44,806 bases of DNA from Desulfococcaceae bacterium HSG9 (GCA_030378005.1 JAUCGF010000120.1:1-44806); one strand, 5' to 3'. Numbered from the stretch's first letter, positions 34,301 through 42,641 are shown. Translations and numbers: made by a program. The notes: generated by a model not told the origin, from the letters alone.

Positions 34301-35494
34301 TTGTTTAAAGTTTACGTGAAAGATAAAGATAAACTTTTTACTAAGCTGCTTGATTTACTTGATACTGTCGCAGGCCCATGTTTAGTCGCTCAATATGAGG
34401 GGCCGCAAGAACTTGATAAAACTCTTAAATATAGCAAACAACCTGAAAAACTAGATAAACAAAAATTTTTAAGAAATCTGCCGAACACTTTATATAAATA
34501 TCTCTTAGTTAAGAATTTCGTTCGTTTGAAAAAAAATAAATTACATAATGTCATAAATGTTACTAATGAGTATCAAGGTTGGATTTTCCGGTTATCACCT
34601 GAAATATCAAACAAACAACTATCTGATGAAAGATTTCTATTGGGTGTTCATCGGGTAGAAGATAAGGAGATAGGTTTATTACCTTTCGATTTCAATTGTA
34701 TTAAGCAAATTGTTGATGCTTATGACTCCATATTATGGCATGTGAAAAGAGTTGAAGAAGTAACAGTGCGAGCCGCCCAAGTCGCCCATTCGGTAAAATC
34801 TCATTTTGGAGGAATTATTGATCATGCGGATTTGGCTATTATGATACTTGATGATCTCATACAAAAATATCCGGAAGCAAAAAAAACAAAAGAAGTAATA
34901 AATAGAATTCATAAAACTATCGCATCTGCTAATAATTCAATCAAAGCGATACTAAATATTCAAAGCCTGCCCGATATGACTGTAAACGTAGATGCTTTTG
35001 TTCGGGATACTATCATACGTTTTGGAAGAGAGGCTTTGCAAAGGGGCGTTTTTTTAGAGCCAAAGTCTTTAGAAAATATGCCTATTCTCCGTGTCCGCGG
35101 ACCGGCTTTTGATATTATCATATCGAATCTTATTGACAACGCCATAAAATATTCATGGGAAGAACGCTATGTGCTAGTTGCAGGTGAAAAAGCCCCAAAA
35201 CACTCTGAATATGAATGGGTATTAATCATACAGAATTATGGTGAAGGAATTCCCGCTAATGAGAACGAACAAATATACGAATCTCATAATCGTGGAAAAG
35301 CGCGCAAAAGACGGTCTGCAAGCTATGGTATGGGCATGGGTTTGTCTACTGCAAGAACTCTGGCTAGAGAAATGGGAATGGATATTACCCATTCAAGTTA
35401 CTATACCGGATCACTTGATTTAGAGAAAAGCCAAGTTCAACGTTATTTAACCACGTTCAAACTTTGGATACCAAAAAAACGTGTAGCCAATTAA
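31391..35494 (+). CDS. Large GAF-domain sensor histidine kinase
   Basis: A 1367-aa soluble kinase with no membrane segment. The first 170 residues are unassigned. About 185-325 and 325-500 look like GAF domains (for example IPLIFQNNAIGVLCIWSKKY and IIMPLY...GSLQIATKEDAFFSDEEF), and two further GAF-like stretches lie about 625-780 and 790-970. The C-terminal part is a histidine kinase: VAHSVKSHFGG (phospho-acceptor H1133), N-box NLIDNAIKYS (N1246, N1250), NYGEGIP and GMGMGLSTAR (from G1313). AAAGGA lies seven bases upstream of the ATG. It is followed by a receiver and an HD protein. The gene is clearly A+T-rich compared with its leftward neighbours, which suggests horizontal transfer. The signal is unknown. 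Confidence 0.85.
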   Translation: MPIETWKNGTHFPAVEKSSLTKQFLCIKDFFAKLHELKKILASNNEELEWLSFPMSEEERFAAGLAKGEYESLITYKSKNHEINQIIPDDLNHFYQKKGTLKDNHLKWIYVVTDETRANEPICALKTNRKSVTDINTKHTVLRVLLHLRNRLKDKMSLQFLRLPTSVSKIENIDNRNELQECLLQESVMITDIENSASLWMKSRDQNFLILKKLFCNGKFVNIDNEIDDRLQIDDNSCLKEFMEGKKCRVQLGEPKYLPIIRETINARVSLGIPLIFQNNAIGVLCIWSKKYFHFLPMDIFAANTLATVAASCLENFHRINILQEIENITGRVLNARTNISRWLEDIDSTVGFNKNLTWSLHLKDPETGMIDAVAAHGRTDKKWERESRHHCTTDDIHAQIIRNHTAVIIRGRDERFDPFISKRYNDRDQMTSIIMPLYEKVVSAYELSDTSKQNGSSAIKKYKLSPPDSEAIGSLQIATKEDAFFSDEEFGRIFKTIQGKNDAFNTYTLRQALSLLPDTLRFFGKAQEAQLYFGATILKNEGPIFKSGQSSEDSIEIKFPFLSKDDNAYIKLKFAPSNKPSKMELLFIETFILILGRLLEAVYDRRISSNKGRFLQELSIAITEFHNFTDEESFIKQIAKTIIRYFYAEDVCFIKGAMSGSEGGDNKKNLKPTFMYRIAKNEKPIECPQNSCFLMDTKWIRNGSYSYSDLKKDNPILLNHFVGNISEDDRFIFHEIIKPSPSTDNQFLRMIVRLQPTMKKIVEQVDELLDLFNVSVGSVLKGYWKQELEKEKWMKRYTDMSKLSTDNIDELLERTINLLKGTNGYVGVIFFGYDDYGDKYFVYKMDGEENYFEPGQIPTRHKFKRRNVKGKDIYKDKNVLSRWIDKDSLNQPPFKYFPFRRDMDLLIVSPIQHRSIEGSIFNHFVVVRKAGEDDSGDLRFLAGLAIVLRDQIRRIEAKKIIEVRTKAEELFKVYVKDKDKLFTKLLDLLDTVAGPCLVAQYEGPQELDKTLKYSKQPEKLDKQKFLRNLPNTLYKYLLVKNFVRLKKNKLHNVINVTNEYQGWIFRLSPEISNKQLSDERFLLGVHRVEDKEIGLLPFDFNCIKQIVDAYDSILWHVKRVEEVTVRAAQVAHSVKSHFGGIIDHADLAIMILDDLIQKYPEAKKTKEVINRIHKTIASANNSIKAILNIQSLPDMTVNVDAFVRDTIIRFGREALQRGVFLEPKSLENMPILRVRGPAFDIIISNLIDNAIKYSWEERYVLVAGEKAPKHSEYEWVLIIQNYGEGIPANENEQIYESHNRGKARKRRSASYGMGMGLSTARTLAREMGMDITHSSYYTGSLDLEKSQVQRYLTTFKLWIPKKRVAN

Positions 35495-35507
35495 AGCGAG
35501 GTATAAA

Positions 35508-35927
35508 ATGCAAAGTAAAAAACCGAGAATATATTGGGTTGACGATGAAGTTAATGCAGAAATGTACCAATCATCGAAAGAAATATTTAAAATGTATTTT
35601 GATATGACCTTTTTGGAAACCATAGATGAACTTGAAAGAAAACTTCAAAATGAACCTTTTCCCGATGTCGTTATTTTAGATATCATTTTCGGTACCAAAC
35701 CAGATGAAGGACTAAAATATCTTGAAAAGGTTGCCATATCTAAAGCAACCATGTTTAAAGAACTCAAACTTGTTGTTTTAACAGCAAATTCATATTTACC
35801 TCATCTTGAAAAAATTCTAAAAATTACTAAAGAGCATAAGCACAGGATGAAATTCTATGAAAAAATGATAAGTATTAAAAAGCTTAGTGAAAATATTAGC
35901 GATTGGCTTGGTTCAAAAAAATGTTGA
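35508..35927 (+). CDS. Stand-alone response-regulator receiver
   Basis: A 139-aa single-domain receiver: acidic pair D12-D13 (YWVDDE), phosphoacceptor D58 (VVILDIIFG), T92 (VVLTANS) and a probable conserved lysine K119 (FYEKM). There is no output domain. It starts 13 bases after the kinase stop, with GAGG upstream, so it is most likely phosphorylated by that kinase. Insertions after D58 (GTKPDEGLKY) are unlike CheY. It probably passes the signal to the HD protein encoded next (inference). Confidence 0.85.
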   Translation: MQSKKPRIYWVDDEVNAEMYQSSKEIFKMYFDMTFLETIDELERKLQNEPFPDVVILDIIFGTKPDEGLKYLEKVAISKATMFKELKLVVLTANSYLPHLEKILKITKEHKHRMKFYEKMISIKKLSENISDWLGSKKC

Positions 35928-35964
35928 TGAAAAAAGCCGCCCAAGGCACATGAAAGGCAATGCA

Positions 35965-38448
35965 ATGAAGCCAAGAGTAAAATGGTTAGATAAATTTATC
36001 TACAAGCTGCGGACTGAAAAGGAAACGCCCGATAGAGCTGATATTAAAAGCAAATTGTCAGAACTTCTCAATTCTGATGAATACTCGGAAGAGCTGCAAA
36101 TATTACGAAAGAGAAATTCTGATATTATAAAATGTATTATTATAAATGAAGATAATAATTCGACTCTTGATGATAATGCTATTATTTATGACATCTCCTC
36201 AGCTAAAATAAAACGAGTAAAAAAGGATATAAAGTTTATAAAAAAATGTAAAGAACTAGAACGCCATTTTGTATTTGTTTTAAAACGTCATGAGGAGGAA
36301 GAAACTTTCCCATTTGCATTTGATGATTCCTGGGTTTTTCTTTATCGTATTTCTCCAACCTCGAAAAAGATTGCAACCAGATGGATTTATTTGGTGGCTG
36401 AATCAGATTTTTATTCTAATAGGGATGAAACAAAACACGAAACAATAAGATGGCGTATTGGTATGTTCGCTGTTTTTTCAGAATTATTTTTTGGCAGCTT
36501 ATGGGGTGACTGGAATCAAGAGATACGTGAATTGTTAGAAGCTACTATTGTTAATAGTTCCAATAATAAAGATGCATATATTAATTATGAAGATGCAAAA
36601 CTATTTTTCGATCTATCCGAATGGCTTCGCGATGGTCGCAATCGCATCAAACAAGAAGCCTGGAAAGGGCAGCTTGCCGTTGAGCATATATTGCAGCCGG
36701 ACTTAAAACAGGAAGTCGGTAAGTACGCATGGCGTGCTGAGAGTCGCATCGGACCGCCCTCTGCATATATTGAGCGTTTCATATTAGCGTACGGAAACGG
36801 TTTCAAAGAAAACCCGCCGGAGTTGGAAGATACATCCTTTAATGTAAGCCATATCAATCGCCCTTACTTGGAAGGTTTGATTAATCAGTGGTTATGGGTA
36901 GTTAAAGCAATAGAAAAAAATAAGAACAATGATAAATGGAAAGCTTGGCTCCCTGAAAAAATCGATTTTATTCAAAATCTTATCAATAAATCACTTGAGG
37001 AATTAATCCTGCCAATTAGTACCGAGAATAACCCTTCCAGGGTTCAAATAAGTCATTTTTGGTCACGCAAAGAGTTGCTTTGCCGGTATTTAAGCAAGCT
37101 TGGCAAAAATGATATGAACAAGTCGAACAACACGGATAGATCATTTTGGTCTGGCTTGGCGTTAGTTACTCTTGAAATTCTTTATGAGATTAAAAAACAG
37201 GAACACAAAGACTGCGACCATCCGTCTCTTCCCTGCAACGGAAATACGCTAACCGAAGCTCTGATCCGTATGACTGCGAGGTTTGCGCATTCCGAAAGCG
37301 GTGTTCCCTGGTGTATTCCCATAGAAAAAACACTTTTCGATCTTTACGATAGCGAAGGTGTTTTTTACATGCTTAAACCCAGATATCGCACCCATCTTTA
37401 TCATGTTATGGATGTTTGCATGTTGGGTGATTGGTTTATAAAGAATTTTGCGCCTTTTAAGGGAATACACCCTGCGTCGTGGTATATTGCGGCGCTGCTT
37501 CATGATGTCGGTTATCTGGCCGAAGCTATCAATTATACGGGCAACACCCTTGAAAAAATGGAGGGTGATGTTTTTTCAGACATGCAAGAGATCATTCGTA
37601 AGGCCAGAAAAGAGGCTGAAAAAGCGGTTGAAAAATTCGCTAAGTTTTTTGATGTTCTTGGGCTTGATAAAAATGTAATCGATTTTGAGCATGGTTTAGC
37701 ATCCGGCCTCCATGTTTTGGAAGTGCTTACTCAATATAACCTGTCCGATGACCAAAACTCTTTGGATGCCGTAAAAGCCATTATCCAGCATAACCGCTCA
37801 TTTCCAACTGTTGATGTCAGAAAAGATTCCTTGACAGCACTGCTCCTGCTTTGCGATGAGCTTCAGGAATGGGGTCGCGCCGGTGTCGAAGATCGTCAAC
37901 TTCGACGAGCTATTGCAGCATCAGCTGTCATAGGTCGGTCTATTCCCGGTTGGATAAGCAGTGAACGTGAGATCACAATTGATTTGAAAGGCCCATATAC
38001 TATTGACATCACAATTGATTATGGTTCGCAAGAGAAAAATTTAACATCCGCCCATTATATCTGGATAGGAAAAATTCATAAATTAGAGCGCATCAGATGG
38101 CCCTACGGTATAGCTGTCACTCTGGAAATCAAAACAAGCAGCCGTAGAAATGAAATGAGTGCTTTTTGCGACATTGTTTCAGCCAATCCCGAATTGAGCG
38201 TTTTCAGACCTATGGTTGAAATGATTAATCGTAAAGATGAAAAATATATAAAATATGGGCATGATGCCAACGCGCAAGATAAATCAGACAATAATCTCCA
38301 TGAAGAAACATTATGCTTAAAGCTTGATCAACTTGGCCGTCGTTCTCATCGATTATTGCCTATAAATGGGGAAAAGGTAAAGCAGGCCTTGAAACTTTAC
38401 ACGGAACTGAGAGCGGCGCGTATAAATACAGAAAAGGGTCAAAATTAG
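35965..38448 (+). CDS. HD-domain phosphohydrolase-like protein with a large novel N-terminal region
   Basis: An 827-aa protein. Residues 1-460 match nothing I know. From about 470 an HD-type metal site appears: HLYHVMDV (H477/H480), ALLHDVGY (H513-D514), DFEHG (H576), IIQHNRS (H609) and LCDELQEWGR (D631). These residues would bind metals, so nucleotide or cyclic-nucleotide phosphohydrolase activity is plausible. I start at the ATG at 35965 (AAAGG seven bases upstream); an ATG at 35950 and a GTG overlapping the receiver at 35887 are alternatives. A WIYLV motif (W140) near the N-terminus resembles WIYVV (W108) of the kinase, hinting at a shared domain. It is the last gene of the module. Confidence 0.75.
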   Translation: MKPRVKWLDKFIYKLRTEKETPDRADIKSKLSELLNSDEYSEELQILRKRNSDIIKCIIINEDNNSTLDDNAIIYDISSAKIKRVKKDIKFIKKCKELERHFVFVLKRHEEEETFPFAFDDSWVFLYRISPTSKKIATRWIYLVAESDFYSNRDETKHETIRWRIGMFAVFSELFFGSLWGDWNQEIRELLEATIVNSSNNKDAYINYEDAKLFFDLSEWLRDGRNRIKQEAWKGQLAVEHILQPDLKQEVGKYAWRAESRIGPPSAYIERFILAYGNGFKENPPELEDTSFNVSHINRPYLEGLINQWLWVVKAIEKNKNNDKWKAWLPEKIDFIQNLINKSLEELILPISTENNPSRVQISHFWSRKELLCRYLSKLGKNDMNKSNNTDRSFWSGLALVTLEILYEIKKQEHKDCDHPSLPCNGNTLTEALIRMTARFAHSESGVPWCIPIEKTLFDLYDSEGVFYMLKPRYRTHLYHVMDVCMLGDWFIKNFAPFKGIHPASWYIAALLHDVGYLAEAINYTGNTLEKMEGDVFSDMQEIIRKARKEAEKAVEKFAKFFDVLGLDKNVIDFEHGLASGLHVLEVLTQYNLSDDQNSLDAVKAIIQHNRSFPTVDVRKDSLTALLLLCDELQEWGRAGVEDRQLRRAIAASAVIGRSIPGWISSEREITIDLKGPYTIDITIDYGSQEKNLTSAHYIWIGKIHKLERIRWPYGIAVTLEIKTSSRRNEMSAFCDIVSANPELSVFRPMVEMINRKDEKYIKYGHDANAQDKSDNNLHEETLCLKLDQLGRRSHRLLPINGEKVKQALKLYTELRAARINTEKGQN

Positions 38449-38484
38449 AAAATCACCGCTTTGCTTTCAACACAAAAATTCTTC

Positions 38485-39138
38485 TTAGGAGGAGGAACTT
38501 TTATCTTCTGATTTGTTATCCGATTGTTTTTGATCAATCTTCCATATTTCAGTAATCATTTTTGTATTATGTTTGGCGAAATTGATATAATTCTGATTGC
38601 TTTTGGCTCGTTCCTGACTCGCCACAGTGTGCAGACGGAAAAATAAGAAAACATAGAACACTATAATACCAACACTCACAATGATGCGTATGGTTGATGT
38701 TTTCACAATCAGCAGCAAAATCACCCATGCGATTATTGATGCCAAAATAACTTTTGAGGTATGATCCGCCATTATCCAGCGAGATTGCCGATTTTCAATC
38801 TCATGGTTGTGATGATCTCTGGAAATTTTGGTTGTCATCGAAAAAAAACTTGAAGCATCTTTTGATTCTATCTCAAGGGTACTGGCGAATTCGCTTAAAA
38901 ATTGGCCTTTACGTTTTTTGTAGCCCGGTGAAAATTGGTAAAGTTTCAAAGTATCCAATAGAAAGCCGATTCCAAAACTCAATAGCGCGATACCAAACAT
39001 TCCTGTAACTTTTATTATTTCCTTGATAATATCCGGCCTTAAAACTGCGATTGGCACAATGAACAATATGATGATTGTATTGAGGCCGGTTAAGCCGTAG
39101 CGTATAAATTCCGCGAAAGTTATATTTTTAAGGTCCAT
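38485..39138 (-). CDS. Hypothetical integral membrane protein
   Basis: A 217-aa protein with four predicted membrane helices in two pairs: about 16-34 and 40-62 (NTIIILFIVPIAVL, GIALLSFGIGFLLDTL), then about 130-150 and 150-170 (VILASIIAWVILLLIV, IIVSVGIIVFYVFLFF). Between the pairs is a charged cytoplasmic-type loop. The tail is rich in Lys, Asp and Ser (KIDQKQSDNKSEDKSSSS). I do not recognise the family. It converges on the HD gene with 36 bases between the stops and is similarly A+T-rich, so it may belong to the same acquired island. Confidence 0.65.
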   Translation of the reverse strand: MDLKNITFAEFIRYGLTGLNTIIILFIVPIAVLRPDIIKEIIKVTGMFGIALLSFGIGFLLDTLKLYQFSPGYKKRKGQFLSEFASTLEIESKDASSFFSMTTKISRDHHNHEIENRQSRWIMADHTSKVILASIIAWVILLLIVKTSTIRIIVSVGIIVFYVFLFFRLHTVASQERAKSNQNYINFAKHNTKMITEIWKIDQKQSDNKSEDKSSSS

Positions 39139-39264
39139 GATGCCTTTTTGGGTATGGTTAAAATTGTTTTTTGTAATGTTCTTCTTAACATGTGCGCTAA
39201 TTTATAGCAATTAAGTAATATTTTTATTAAGATATAGCGGTTGCATAATCAAAGGGGTGAAGGA

Positions 39265-39452
39265 GTTGCGGGTCGTATCATATTGCCATAGCAAAAAATT
39301 GCTTGAAAACAATGGCTTGTGGTTACTTAAAATCGGTGGGCAAAATGCCGACGAACGTTTGTACGAATGTGGGCGTTGTGGGCGGCATTTTACCCACCCT
39401 ACGAGTGATGATTATGTTGGATAACATTCGTTGGTTTGGAAAGTCAAAAACT
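39265..39452 (+). mobile_element. Second 3' remnant of the insertion sequence seen at 13203-13545
   Basis: 39292-39452 matches 13388-13545: ATTGCTTGAAAACAAT, TGTGGTTA, then GGCATTTTACCCACCCTACG, GAGTGATGATTATGTTGGAT and CATTCGTTGGTTTGGAAA. Translation gives KKLLENNGLWLL, the counterpart of GKLLENNTLWL at 13203-13545. Only the 3' end is present. Outside it, 39139-39264 shows no gene. Confidence 0.6.
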
Positions 39453-39510
39453 TATCCTGTTCTACCATGGCTGATCACTTCATTCAAGTTTATGATAAAT
39501 GATGCATCAT

Positions 39511-39612
39511 ACCTTTACGGACGCCCGGGTTGATAAATGGATTCGTCAATTTGATGAAAACGATGGCCGCCCTATCCGCAACTTCGCAACAGAAGACGTT
39601 GTCCGCACATGA
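39511..39612 (+). pseudogene. Duplicate of the 3' end of the transglutaminase-like gene
   Basis: These 102 bases align without gaps to 30108-30209, the last 34 codons of the transglutaminase-like gene, with seven mismatches (about 93 percent identity). Reading frame and stop are kept (TGA in place of TAA). Three changes are silent (CGT/CGC, AAT/AAC, TTT/TTC) and three alter residues, as expected if the source was once a working paralogue. The sequence upstream of 39511 is unrelated. Confidence 0.85.
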
Positions 39613-39648
39613 ATGAATTTGGAATTGGAAATGCCGAATTGGGAATTC

Positions 39649-40800
39649 CTAATTCCGACTTCCCAATTCCACATTCATAAAAATCACTCCTGCGGATAGA
39701 GCGATCAATCCGCTGATCAAAAACATTGCCGGCGCTCCCTGCCAATCGTAAATATAACCGCTGATAAAAAAACCGACCATTAGCCCTAACCCATAAGTCG
39801 CCGCATTATTCACCGCCTGCCCCAATGTTTTGCTTTCTTTCGGACTTAACATGTCAATATAAATAATACTGGCCACATGAAATGCGCCGTAGGTAAACGC
39901 ATGCATTCCCTGTAACAACATAATCATGATGGGTGAACGTACAAACATCAGCAAAAACCATCGTAAAGCGGCTGTCAGAAAGGCAAAAACAAGCACTTTT
40001 TCAGGAGCAAATCGTTTCAGTATCCGATCCGATTGCATCATAATAACAATTTCGGAGATCGATGCCAACGCCCAGGCCGCACCGATAAAAGTGCCTCCCA
40101 AACCTGATTTTTCCAGATGAATCGAAAAAAAAGCGTAATAAGCGCCGTGACTGACCAACATCAAAAAAGCGCATATCAAAAAGATAATGATGCGTTTTGA
40201 AAAAAAATGCTGTATTTGAGGAAGTAAAGAGGCTCGCTCGCCTATTTTAACAGACGGTACTTTGAAGGCCGCCAGCGTTTGAATCATGCCCCCTGCAAAT
40301 ATCAGACTTAAAATAATGGAGACATCAAAAAGATCAATCAACTGCCCCATGATCAGGGTGACCGAAATAAAAGCCACCGAACCCCACACCCGGATTTTGC
40401 CATAGCTTTTTTTCTTAGCCCCCAATATATCCATGGTGAAGGCTTCTAAAAAAGAGATAACAGGCGCATGAAAAATGCCGTAGAAAATGGTAATGGCCGC
40501 CATATAAGCATAAGCGGTAGTTAAAAAATAGAGTCCCCATGAAGCTGTGCTGACCATAAGGCAAAAAATATAGATCGGCCTTCTGATCTGATAACGATCC
40601 GCCAGCATCGCCCAAAGTAGCGGCGTTACTACCATCATAAGCGACTTTAAAGCGGACAAAGCGCCGATTTGAGAACCGCTGAGACCGATACGATGGCAGT
40701 ACAGATTAAAATAGGGCAAAAAAATGCCCATCACGCCAAAATATAAAAAATATTGGCCGCCGATAATCCATCTGACCTTAGATTGCCTGTTTTCGTCCAT
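39649..40800 (-). CDS. MFS transporter, HcaT/nucleoside-symporter-like (MFS_1_like)
   Basis: A 383-aa transporter with 12 predicted helices. The N-terminal FLYFGVMGIFLPYFNLYCHRIG and LSGSQIGALSALKSL segments, with the cytoplasmic loop MLADRYQIRRP between helices 2 and 3 (A-motif position), are typical of the HcaT-like branch. The second half includes FIGAAWALASISEIVIM and LQGMHAFTYGAFHVASI. AAGG lies just upstream of the ATG. The substrate is unknown. The gene ends in a palindromic stretch (39613-39679, ATGAATTTGGAATTGG and CCAATTCCACATTCAT) that may act as a terminator. Confidence 0.85.
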   Translation of the reverse strand: MDENRQSKVRWIIGGQYFLYFGVMGIFLPYFNLYCHRIGLSGSQIGALSALKSLMMVVTPLLWAMLADRYQIRRPIYIFCLMVSTASWGLYFLTTAYAYMAAITIFYGIFHAPVISFLEAFTMDILGAKKKSYGKIRVWGSVAFISVTLIMGQLIDLFDVSIILSLIFAGGMIQTLAAFKVPSVKIGERASLLPQIQHFFSKRIIIFLICAFLMLVSHGAYYAFFSIHLEKSGLGGTFIGAAWALASISEIVIMMQSDRILKRFAPEKVLVFAFLTAALRWFLLMFVRSPIMIMLLQGMHAFTYGAFHVASIIYIDMLSPKESKTLGQAVNNAATYGLGLMVGFFISGYIYDWQGAPAMFLISGLIALSAGVIFMNVELGSRN

Positions 40801-40835
40801 TCGCCTTCTATCTAAAATGTAAAACTGTTCCGGAT

Positions 40836-41008
40836 TTGAAACTTGTAACTTGAAACTTGTAACTTGTAACTTGAAACTTGTAACTTGAAACTTGTAACTT
40901 GTAACTTGAAACTTGTAACTTGTAACTTGTAACTTGTAACTTGTAACTTGTAACTTGTAACTTGTAACTTGTAACTTGTAACTTGTAACTTGTAACTTGT
41001 AACTTGTA
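40836..41008. repeat. ACTTGTA/ACTTGAA heptanucleotide tandem array, about 25 copies
   Basis: About 173 bases of uninterrupted 7-base units. The first third mixes CTTGAAA and CTTGTAA units, and the rest is almost pure CTTGTAA. It lies between the divergent MFS and rlpA genes. Because 7 is not a multiple of 3, all three frames of a strand read the same seven-residue repeat; this explains the apparent YKLQVTS-type open frames here, which I do not accept as genes. The rest of the 361-bp gap (41009-41161) holds the rlpA promoter region. Confidence 0.95.
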
Positions 41009-41161
41009 TATTAACATAGGTCTCTTTTACTTTCAATCTCGAATACTCCGGAAATGCGATACAGCAATAAAATGATATTTTTTTATTGCTAATGTGGAAT
41101 CAATTTGGTTTATTAGGCAGTTATATGCAATCAAACAAAGCGAAATACTGAAGGCGATTCA

Positions 41162-41983
41162 ATGAAAAAAGCGGCTTTGCAAATCAGTTCTAATTATATT
41201 GGGGGATTCATTGTACTATTGGTTCTTTTGTTTTTGGTTTACACGGGGTGTTCAACAAAAAAAACGCCTTCTATGCCTGAACATCCGGAGGGTTATCCCA
41301 AGCCTTATAAAGTGTTGGGCAAATGGTACCAACCGCTTCCCCATGCGTGGGAATTTATTCAAACCGGCACAGCCTCCTGGTATGGTAAAAAATTTCATGG
41401 CCGAAAAACATCGAATGGCGAGATTTACAATATGTATGCCGTATCGGCCGCACATAAAACGCTTCCGTTAGGCACTTATGTTCGTGTGACCAACCTTCGC
41501 AACAAGCGCCAACTGGATTTGCGCATCAATGATCGGGGGCCTTTTGTTGATGGACGGGTCATTGATCTTTCTTATAAGGCCGGGCAAAAACTGGGCATTA
41601 TCGGAACCGGAACTGCGCCGGTTAAAATTGTCGCTTTGGGACGGGCGCCATCCGGTAAAAAAATGGGGAAAGCCGCTTACATACCGGAAAATTATGAGCA
41701 GGGCAATTTTACAATTCAGATCGGCGCTTTTAGCGAATTACAAAATGCGCAGCGTTTAAAAATGAAGATGAGCCGTGTTTACCGCAATGCACATATAACG
41801 AAGTACAACAATGGACGCACCATTTTATATCGTGTACGCGTTGGCCGGTGTTCCACCTTGATGGAAGCCCGGCGGCTCAAAAAGAAACTAAAGCGCAATG
41901 GGTTTAATAATGCTATGATTGTAGCAGAAGAGATGGCCGCAATTTCTTCCAAAACTTTTTTGCGTTTTGAGGCAAATATTTAG
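41162..41983 (+). CDS. rlpA: RlpA-family septal ring lytic transglycosylase, lipoprotein
   Basis: A 273-aa exported protein. The signal sequence ends in a lipobox-like VYTGC (C30; Tyr at -3 is unusual). The RlpA double-psi beta-barrel is at about 75-165: TGTASWYGKKFHGRKTSNGE, AAHKTLPLGTYVRVTNL and INDRGPFVDGRVIDLS, including the catalytic-type His and Asp. The C-terminal SPOR domain (about 180-255, FTIQIGAFSELQNAQRLKMK) binds denuded septal peptidoglycan. The protein thus cleaves naked glycan strands at the division site. It follows the heptamer array on the plus strand and precedes gmhB by 50 bases. Confidence 0.92.
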   Translation: MKKAALQISSNYIGGFIVLLVLLFLVYTGCSTKKTPSMPEHPEGYPKPYKVLGKWYQPLPHAWEFIQTGTASWYGKKFHGRKTSNGEIYNMYAVSAAHKTLPLGTYVRVTNLRNKRQLDLRINDRGPFVDGRVIDLSYKAGQKLGIIGTGTAPVKIVALGRAPSGKKMGKAAYIPENYEQGNFTIQIGAFSELQNAQRLKMKMSRVYRNAHITKYNNGRTILYRVRVGRCSTLMEARRLKKKLKRNGFNNAMIVAEEMAAISSKTFLRFEANI

Positions 41984-42033
41984 GCGATGTAAGCGGAACA
42001 GCTTTTCGCTGTACATTGAGATGGTGACAGATA

Positions 42034-42591
42034 TTGAAAAAGATTGTTTTTTTAGACCGTGACGGTGTGATTAACCGTGATTCACCGAATTACATAAAGA
42101 ATTGGTCGGAATTCGAATTTCTTCCTGGCGCTCTTAAGGCATTAACACGATTGACGGATAACGGATTTACAACCATTCTTATTACCAATCAATCGGCCAT
42201 TAACCGTGGACTGACATCATTGGTCGCGATTGAGCATATCCATAAAATGCTGAAGCTAACCGTTGAATCTGACGGCGGGCGAATCCGAGATATATTTTTC
42301 TGCCCGCACCGGCCGGATGAAGCTTGTGAGTGCCGCAAACCCAAGCCAGGCCTGATTTGGCGTGCTTCTGAAAAATATGGCATCGACCTTTCCCAAACGG
42401 TGATGGTCGGCGATAATGTCAAAGATATCGAATGCGCACACAACGCGGGTTGCGGGCGGGCGATTTTAGTCAGAACCGGCAGTGGTGTTGAGGCGGAAAA
42501 ACAGATGGCGTCAATGCGATTGTGTCCTGATTATATCGTGGATGATTTGATGGCGGCAGTTAATCGGATTATTGATGCTTTGGAATGTTGA
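42034..42591 (+). CDS. gmhB: D-glycero-beta-D-manno-heptose 1,7-bisphosphate 7-phosphatase
   Basis: A 185-aa HAD phosphatase of the ADP-heptose pathway for lipopolysaccharide core. The HAD motif I is FLDRDGVIN (D8, D10), motif II ILITNQSAINRG and the C-terminal MVGDNVKDIECA. The zinc loop CPHRPDEACECRKPKPG (C-x-H ... C-x-C) is the mark of GmhB against other HAD phosphatases. It starts at a TTG, with the Shine-Dalgarno-like GGTGA upstream; no ATG is in frame. Length is normal. It implies an LPS with heptose. Confidence 0.92.
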   Translation: MKKIVFLDRDGVINRDSPNYIKNWSEFEFLPGALKALTRLTDNGFTTILITNQSAINRGLTSLVAIEHIHKMLKLTVESDGGRIRDIFFCPHRPDEACECRKPKPGLIWRASEKYGIDLSQTVMVGDNVKDIECAHNAGCGRAILVRTGSGVEAEKQMASMRLCPDYIVDDLMAAVNRIIDALEC

Positions 42592-42641
42592 CTAAACAAT
42601 TTCCCTGAACATACTGACATATAAGTAGAAAAGATTATTGC

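Noticed and set aside
40808..41036. Open frames on the minus strand coding YKLQVTS and KLQVTSY repeats
   Set aside because: They are the necessary reading of a 7-base DNA repeat, which gives the same seven residues in every frame and has no stop; there is no ribosome site or other protein-like sequence.
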